From the NCBI GenBank assembly GCA_965659745.1, contig CBFHXF010000061.1, forward strand, positions 1 through 11,085: a stretch of 11,085 nt of DNA. Reading direction: 5' to 3'. Positions 8,201 through 11,085 of this stretch are shown here, piece by piece. Both the position numbers and the translations under genes were made by a program. The stretch's first letter is position 1, and each line of letters opens with the position of its first letter. Under the pieces are notes generated by a model, which was not told where the DNA came from, did no database searches, and was given only the letters and a program-made list of their open reading frames with translations. The stretch is from VMCP01 sp965659745. GTDB taxonomy: Bacteria; Bacteroidota; Bacteroidia; NS11-12g; UBA955.

Positions 8201-8930
8201 ATCAGAATACAATAAAATGATCGATGCCCTCGACGTAAGTTTGAACAAATTAGCCGAGGTAGAACGCCAAGGTGCTTGGCGGGAAATGGCCAAACAAGTG
8301 GCTCACGAAATCAAGAATCCGTTAACACCCATGCGACTATCTCTACAACATTTGGAATACGCCATGAGTCGCAAAGACGATAATATTCAAGAAAAAACGA
8401 AGAAAACCATACAATTGCTCATCCGTCAAATAGACAGTTTGAGTTCCATGGCAGAGGAATTTTCATCCTTTGCCAAGATGCCCGAACCCAAAATGCAAAT
8501 CACCAATTTTGTAGAGGTATTGCAAGATGCGGTGGCATTAATGGAGCGTGAAATGGGCTATACCATACAGTGCAATATACCCTACGATACCATCGAAATG
8601 CAGGCCGATCCGCACCAGCTCGGTCGCGTCTTTAACAACCTTTTTAAAAATGCCATACAGGCAATCCCCGAAGACCGGCAAGCACAAGTACGGGTTAACG
8701 TTGAGGTAAGACAAGCTATATTTACCGTTACGGTTACCGACAACGGAAAAGGAATTCCAACAGAATTGAACGATAAAATTTTCAGTCCAAATTTCTCCAC
8801 TAAGAATAGCGGCATGGGATTGGGCTTGGCCATTTCTAAGAAAATCGTGGAGCAGTTTGGAGGTCAGATTGACTTTGCTTCCCAAGAAAATATAGGAACC
8901 ACCTTTACCCTTGTTTTTCCGAAGTTATAA
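5295..8930 (+). CDS. NtrY-like sensor histidine kinase, large multi-span membrane protein
   Basis: A 1211-residue inner-membrane protein. Hydrophobic segments are seen near residues 7-25, 192-237 (two), 262-285, 299-320, 331-360, 375-437 (about three), 678-702, 743-765 and 908-931. Three stretches probably face the periplasm: 26-190, 440-676 and 766-907. A HAMP-like linker follows (about 930-985). The kinase core has the H-box VAHEIKNPLTP with phosphorylated H1004, N-box N1119 (FKNAIQAI), G1 DNGKGIP from D1149 and G2 GMGLGLA from G1173. The HAMP-to-H-box region and NPLTP resemble NtrY-type kinases. All residues needed for ATP binding and autophosphorylation are present. No response regulator is adjacent, so its partner lies elsewhere. 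The ATG lies 1 nt after the hldD stop codon, implying coupled translation. The signal sensed is unknown; an envelope cue is a reasonable guess. It is much longer than E. coli-type kinases (450-600 residues). Confidence 0.9.
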   Translation: MWRKPGIWLALLGILLIAVGATIRFQNPKNISQKAQNIIAEAEANVARINALLAEKEDFLFEANPDDFVRYCDSLGLVGFKFEKGVPQVWNSQDFQLQVVRENSFELIEQNGVYLAVWNRNRGTRSLIIGYNLFGLSFPEITSNEAFNPPLDLFLGSVPVENSLPLNLTGAWIKPSPFYLVLFDYKTEEMPDVLLIIGMVLLSLGIYLWGIEHATRLWAWTNLLLWAAFAFLEQSSLIMSSLTHWQIFSQKLFFYNSYLHNLASTTIWFFIFLWVLRFLLNILKHFFANCTNFTRLIGRSVLWAFATLITLFAFHFAGFLVDNTDIHFRFTELLLITFTSVMAVGLIALLFASVLSIVHFLQKQSEYQPVPHELWGAWLSVSLLIAAAAKYCYPHTWIFTAVFLSLILLRLHLKLFNLPLLRWFTEILVPCLLVSLWVNNQLQTEELSQRDFFASSLMIEPDSDVKVQLSDAESGLNKDLPIFVSLGFQETKAEEFENTIQQQYFSSLLDNFDVSIFGYNTEGTCISSNKSADFGSLNALYFSDGGIQVTKQFYLVNERRLSGSYIGKFSVFNDSALQATYFILVSPSSAQSKGRLTDALNNSPAREILNRNRYSYAVYSGKTLSKHYGEYNYPLTLNWPVNANSQMQYSEPNYHHIIREDFYGNLIVVSRAKDSWVVSSIQFTLFLFGGIFFTVLFYSWIWLEERLKLKVNPKHWQRQQSSGANMLFSERFLRESWFISRRLQVYIIWLLFSIFGIVLYTTINYFTLNNSERQQEELLAKVNQIANRISGQSNLDALVNQYEVGLIYDMAESYQTDISIYDAFGQLIVSTNPRLFKEQYRSIYMNPIAFQQFRNSASSTFVLNEQISELQYISAYSIINDNNLNVRGFVNLPYYSNRVDLYRQISSYMVTVVNIFVILFALVYIITQIISTRITQPLLLIRDEISRMKLGVRNEPILWNRNDEVGLLVSEYNKMIDALDVSLNKLAEVERQGAWREMAKQVAHEIKNPLTPMRLSLQHLEYAMSRKDDNIQEKTKKTIQLLIRQIDSLSSMAEEFSSFAKMPEPKMQITNFVEVLQDAVALMEREMGYTIQCNIPYDTIEMQADPHQLGRVFNNLFKNAIQAIPEDRQAQVRVNVEVRQAIFTVTVTDNGKGIPTELNDKIFSPNFSTKNSGMGLGLAISKKIVEQFGGQIDFASQENIGTTFTLVFPKL

Positions 8931-8940
8931 GTGCACTTGA

Positions 8941-8966
8941 TGACCCACAGTTAAAACTGTGGGTCA
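8941..8966. repeat. Palindrome TGACCCACAG / CTGTGGGTCA
   Basis: A perfect 10-bp inverted repeat with a TTAAAA centre that can add two more pairs. It begins 10 nt after the sensor kinase stop codon. It lacks a T-run, so it is at best a weak terminator or a 3'-end stabiliser. Its form matches REP-type elements moved by IS200-like (RAYT) transposases in many bacteria. Confidence 0.75.
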
Positions 8967-8974
8967 AGTAGATT

Positions 8975-9036
8975 CTGTTGTCCCACGGTTTTTGCCCATA
9001 GTTTTTTGTCCCACGGTTTTAACCGTGGGACAACAG
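8975..9036. repeat. Nested palindromes with TTGTCCCACGGTT arms
   Basis: Two left arms share one right arm. The inner pair, 9006-9018 with 9021-9033, is a perfect 13-bp stem with a 2-nt gap. The outer left arm, 8975-8990 (CTGTTGTCCCACGGTT), is perfectly complementary over 16 bp to 9021-9036. The two left arms could compete for the right arm. The 28-nt offset between them suggests a local duplication. Confidence 0.78.
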
Positions 9037-9095
9037 GGAGTGTAGGTTTTGACCATTTTTAAAACGTACTCTTTTTGAGGGAGCTTACACAACAG

Positions 9096-9132
9096 AATAG
9101 ACTACCCCGATTTCTCTCGTAAGTCTATTTTT
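9096..9132 (+). terminator. Possible weak intrinsic terminator
   Basis: AATAGACT (9096-9103) pairs with AGTCTATT (9122-9129), followed by three further T residues. The loop is 18 nt with a possible inner CGA/TCG pair. It lies 165 nt past the sensor kinase and upstream of the Fic promoter. The stem is short and A+T-rich, so this is tentative. Confidence 0.25.
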
Positions 9133-9188
9133 CCAGTAAATGAGTCACAATTATTTTTGATGTGGCACTAAAAATACATATCTACATT

Positions 9189-9214
9189 CGGATATTTACG
9201 GATAAATACGGATA
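9189..9214. promoter_or_regulatory. Operator-like array 1: three CGGATA at 10-bp spacing
   Basis: CGGATA occurs at 9189, 9199 and 9209, one per DNA helical turn, separated by TTTA and AATA. The array lies just upstream of the -33 region of the Fic promoter and is repeated in diverged form at 9243-9268. Such phased sites fit cooperative binding of a small DNA-binding protein along one face of the helix. Confidence 0.6.
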
Positions 9215-9223
9215 TTTTATTTG

Positions 9224-9252
9224 TTTGAATTGGATGTTTTTTCGTATATTTG
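9224..9252 (+). promoter_or_regulatory. Fic gene promoter, TTTG ... TATATTTG
   Basis: TATATTTG (9245-9252) is a perfect TAnnTTTG -7 element. TTTG at 9224-9227 lies 17 nt upstream, and another at 9220-9223 lies 21 nt upstream, both within the spacing reported for Bacteroidota -33 TTG elements. Transcription should start near 9257, about 17 nt before the ATG at 9274. It is the only promoter in the window with both elements. Confidence 0.65.
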
Positions 9253-9268
9253 CGAATAAATACGTATA
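9243..9268. promoter_or_regulatory. Operator-like array 2: CGTATA, CGAATA, CGTATA at 10-bp spacing
   Basis: The hexamers are at 9243, 9253 and 9263, with the same 10-bp phase and the same spacers (TTTG, AATA) as array 1. The 32-33 bp units beginning at 9189 and 9243 differ at only a few positions. Array 2 overlaps the -7 element and the likely transcription start, so a bound protein would block RNA polymerase. The winged-helix domain of the Fic protein itself is the natural candidate. Confidence 0.6.
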
Positions 9269-9273
9269 TTTTT

Positions 9274-10314
9274 ATGGGTTTTCTAATACATACATTGAAG
9301 CTTGATTTGGGCATGAAACTCATGACGGAATTAAGTAAAATAGACAGATTTGATGCTTCCTGGTCAACAATTGAAAAGCGTGAAGGCGCATCATTGAAAC
9401 AATTAAAATCCATTGCCACAGTTAGAAGTGTAGGCGCTTCAACCAGGATTGAGGGCTCAAAAATGACGGATGATGAGGTTGCCGTTTTGATTGAAAAATT
9501 GTCTATTTCTAAATTAGAAGAAAGAGACGAGCAAGAAGTAATCGGTTATTTTGAAGCCTTAGATACTATCGCTGAGAACTATGAATCCATTGATATATCC
9601 GAAAGTCAAATAAAAAACTTACATAAAATATTGATGCTGCATGGGGATAAAGATGCCTGGCATAGAGGAACCTACAAACAAGTGAGTAATGCCGTAGAAG
9701 CGCATTTGGCTGATGGTACAAAGCAAATTGTATTTAGAACTGCTGAACCGGGACTAGAAACACAGGATGCCATGAGGCAATTGTTTGAATGGTATCATTC
9801 AGACAAGGAAACAATTACTTTGATTAAGGCAGCTTTGTTTGTGTATGAATTTTTAAGCATCCATCCATTTCAGGATGGCAATGGTCGATTAAGCAGATTA
9901 CTTGGTAGTCTACTGCTTTTGAAAAATGGGTATTCATGGATTCAATATGTCAGTTTTGAGCATGAGATTGAAAGTAGAAAATCGGAATATTACCAAGTGC
10001 TCATGCAAACGCAGCGAAACAGACCAGGTGAAAATGTTACGGACTGGCTAACTTTTTTTATTAGTTGTTTGGTGAATATACAGGAGCAGTTACTGGCTAA
10101 GTTAGAAGAAAGCAAAATAGAACAGCCCCTTTCACAACGAGAGAAGCGCATTTCATTCTTTATTCAAAACCATGCAGGATGTGGGTCTAGCGACATAGCT
10201 AAGAAACTTGACATGGCTTTGCCAACAGTAAAGAAATCTTTGGCTGAATTGGTTTTAAAAGGAATCATCACCAAAGAGGGAAGGGGTAAATCGACAGGGT
10301 ATTTTGCGGGTTAA
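9274..10314 (+). CDS. Fic-domain AMP-transferase-like protein with C-terminal winged helix
   Basis: A 346-residue protein resembling the SoFic/class II group. The inhibitory motif [S/T]xxxE[G/N] is at 56-61 (STRIEG, with inhibitory E60). The Fic core carries the full active-site motif HPFQDGNGRLSR at 197-208, with catalytic H197 and phosphate-binding residues intact. It therefore should transfer AMP (or another nucleotide moiety) to a protein hydroxyl, held in check by its own N-terminus. Residues from about 290 form a winged helix (SSDIAKKLDMALPTVKKSLAELVLKGII, then a GRGKSTGYF wing) that may bind DNA. No separate antitoxin gene adjoins, as expected for class II. ATG 9274 is the first ATG after the predicted transcription start; 9313 and 9322 are alternatives. 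The gene is A+T-richer than its left neighbours and lies between direct repeats, which suggests acquisition. Its target is unknown. Confidence 0.92.
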   Translation: MGFLIHTLKLDLGMKLMTELSKIDRFDASWSTIEKREGASLKQLKSIATVRSVGASTRIEGSKMTDDEVAVLIEKLSISKLEERDEQEVIGYFEALDTIAENYESIDISESQIKNLHKILMLHGDKDAWHRGTYKQVSNAVEAHLADGTKQIVFRTAEPGLETQDAMRQLFEWYHSDKETITLIKAALFVYEFLSIHPFQDGNGRLSRLLGSLLLLKNGYSWIQYVSFEHEIESRKSEYYQVLMQTQRNRPGENVTDWLTFFISCLVNIQEQLLAKLEESKIEQPLSQREKRISFFIQNHAGCGSSDIAKKLDMALPTVKKSLAELVLKGIITKEGRGKSTGYFAG

Positions 10315-10354
10315 AAGGGGTTCTGCGGTTCCCTTGGTTAACACACTCTCTTTT

Positions 10355-10473
10355 GGCCCACAGTTAAAACTGAGGGTCAAGTAGATTCTTTTGTCCCACG
10401 GGTTTAACCGTGGGTTTAAGGGGAGTGCAGGTTTTGACCATTTTTAAACGTACTCTTTTTGGGGGAGCTTACA
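10355..10473. repeat. REP-like repeat block, copy B (right of Fic gene)
   Basis: A direct copy of the block at 8941-9089, lacking the 30-nt duplication. Both palindromes are partly decayed: the first has one mismatch (CCCACAG with CTGAGGG), and the second keeps only CCCACGG/CCGTGGG (10395-10401 with 10408-10414). The tail from GGGAGTGCAGG to GAGCTTACA differs from copy A at only a few positions. It fills the gap between the convergent Fic and CHU_C genes and may also act as their shared 3' hairpin region. Confidence 0.83.
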
Positions 10474-10508
10474 GTAGGATATGATAAACATTTTAATTCA
10501 ATCACCTA

Positions 10509-11085
10509 TTACCGCAGTAAATTTACCACACCCTTGATGAAACGCGCTTCATTTGTTTGAATGTGCTTGAATTCCATTGTGTAAATATATATACCATCAG
10601 GGGCTTCTTTTTGCAAATACTCACCATTCCATGCCATGGGGGCATCAAATAGCTTTTGTCCCCATCGATTGTATATTTTCATACTTTGAAGTTCCCAACC
10701 CTTACCCACATAATAAAACGTATCATTTAAGCCCATGCTATTTGGGGTAAAAGCATTTGGAATATATATTGTCGAAGGTTGACCGCAATAAACGGGTATG
10801 ATGCGTATCGTATCATATTGCTCGCAATCTTTGATCGTAAACAATACAATATCTTGAGCTTTGTTAGCGATTATATTATATTCAAGACTACTACTTTGGA
10901 AAATACCGTCAACATACCATCTCGCAGGTGAGATTAAACTATTTAAAGTATATGAACTATCCTTGCAAATTTCGAATATGTTTGACGATATCGCCGTATG
11001 AGAGGGTTTGACTTCTGTGTTAAACGTATCGGTGAATGAACAACCTCCCATTGTTAATGTTCGTAAATACCTACCCGATATTGTA
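10509..11085 (-). CDS. Secreted/surface protein with CHU_C-type (type IX secretion) C-terminal domain, 5' part missing
   Basis: 191 residues are visible; the frame stays open to the right edge, so the gene starts outside the window and the internal ATG at 11051 is not its start. The last 90 or so residues carry the gliding-motility-associated C-terminal domain: YIPNAFTPN followed by NDTF, then KIYNRWGQKLFD, WNG, DGIYIYTMEF, and a G-V-V-N-LLR end. This domain marks cargo for export by the type IX secretion system and attachment at the cell surface. Before it is a beta-rich segment with GCSFTDTFN and KDCEQYDTIRI stretches, like the cysteine-containing Ig/PKD-like repeats of large Bacteroidota surface proteins. 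The protein function (adhesin, enzyme or other) is decided by the missing N-terminal part. The G+C content is low (about 30-33% in two blocks counted). Confidence 0.9.
   Translation of the reverse strand, partial: TISGRYLRTLTMGGCSFTDTFNTEVKPSHTAISSNIFEICKDSSYTLNSLISPARWYVDGIFQSSSLEYNIIANKAQDIVLFTIKDCEQYDTIRIIPVYCGQPSTIYIPNAFTPNSMGLNDTFYYVGKGWELQSMKIYNRWGQKLFDAPMAWNGEYLQKEAPDGIYIYTMEFKHIQTNEARFIKGVVNLLR

Larger units (their letters stand above)
8941..9089. repeat. REP-like repeat block, copy A (left of Fic gene)
   Basis: This 149-nt block contains two palindromes and a 50-nt tail (TTTTGACCATTTTTAAAACG ... GAGCTTACA). It recurs in the same orientation at 10355-10473. Compared with that copy it has about 30 extra nt, from a second left arm TTGTCCCACGG (8978 and again 9006). 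Together the copies bracket the Fic gene and its promoter. Confidence 0.85.

Noticed and set aside
8538..8885. Minus-strand open frames opposite the kinase ATPase domain
   Set aside because: They lie opposite strongly conserved N, G1 and G2 boxes, so they are shadows.
8941..9036. Possible CRISPR-like array because of repeated CCCAC/GTGGG blocks
   Set aside because: The repeats are palindrome arms without regular unique spacers of constant length and there are no cas genes.
9168..9419. 83-residue minus-strand open frame over the Fic promoter, with repeated FIRKYP/FIRKYTK
   Set aside because: The protein repeat merely reflects the CGNATA DNA arrays, and the frame overlaps the Fic coding start on the opposite strand.

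Overview
The window looks like chromosomal DNA of a marine or environmental Bacteroidota member (Flavobacteriia or a related class); I cannot name the species. The signs are a gliding-motility/type IX secretion (CHU_C-type) C-terminal domain, a DUF5606-family gene (a Bacteroidota family), promoter -7 elements of the Bacteroidota form TAnnTTTG, and almost no Shine-Dalgarno sequences.

Left, housekeeping-like part (1-8930, about 47-50% G+C in blocks counted by hand). It begins with the 3' end of a gamma-glutamylcyclotransferase-like gene. A short repeat region (three GGGGCAGGGG units plus a palindrome) follows, then 4-hydroxyphenylpyruvate dioxygenase (tyrosine breakdown). A bidirectional terminator separates this gene from a convergent two-gene operon on the minus strand, DUF5606 protein then M3-family zinc oligopeptidase. 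Divergent from that operon are a 115-residue unknown protein, ADP-heptose epimerase hldD (LPS inner-core heptose), and a 1211-residue, many-times membrane-spanning NtrY-like sensor kinase that starts 1 nt after hldD ends. Three plus-strand genes (hppD, the unknown gene, hldD) have TAnnTTTG ending exactly 4 nt before the start codon, which suggests leaderless transcripts.

Right, accessory-like part (8931-11085, about 30-37% G+C in sampled coding blocks). A Fic-domain protein with an N-terminal inhibitory motif and a C-terminal winged helix sits between two imperfect direct repeats of about 120-150 bp. Each repeat carries a pair of REP-like palindromes. The Fic promoter is covered by two arrays of three CGNATA hexamers spaced exactly 10 bp apart, a plausible autoregulatory operator. 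The window ends inside a minus-strand gene for a large secreted protein with an Ig/PKD-like segment and a type IX secretion sorting domain.

The most notable signals are the repeat-bounded Fic unit and its operator-like promoter. No complete new multi-gene system is evident. There are no tRNA, rRNA, CRISPR array or transposase genes that I can see.
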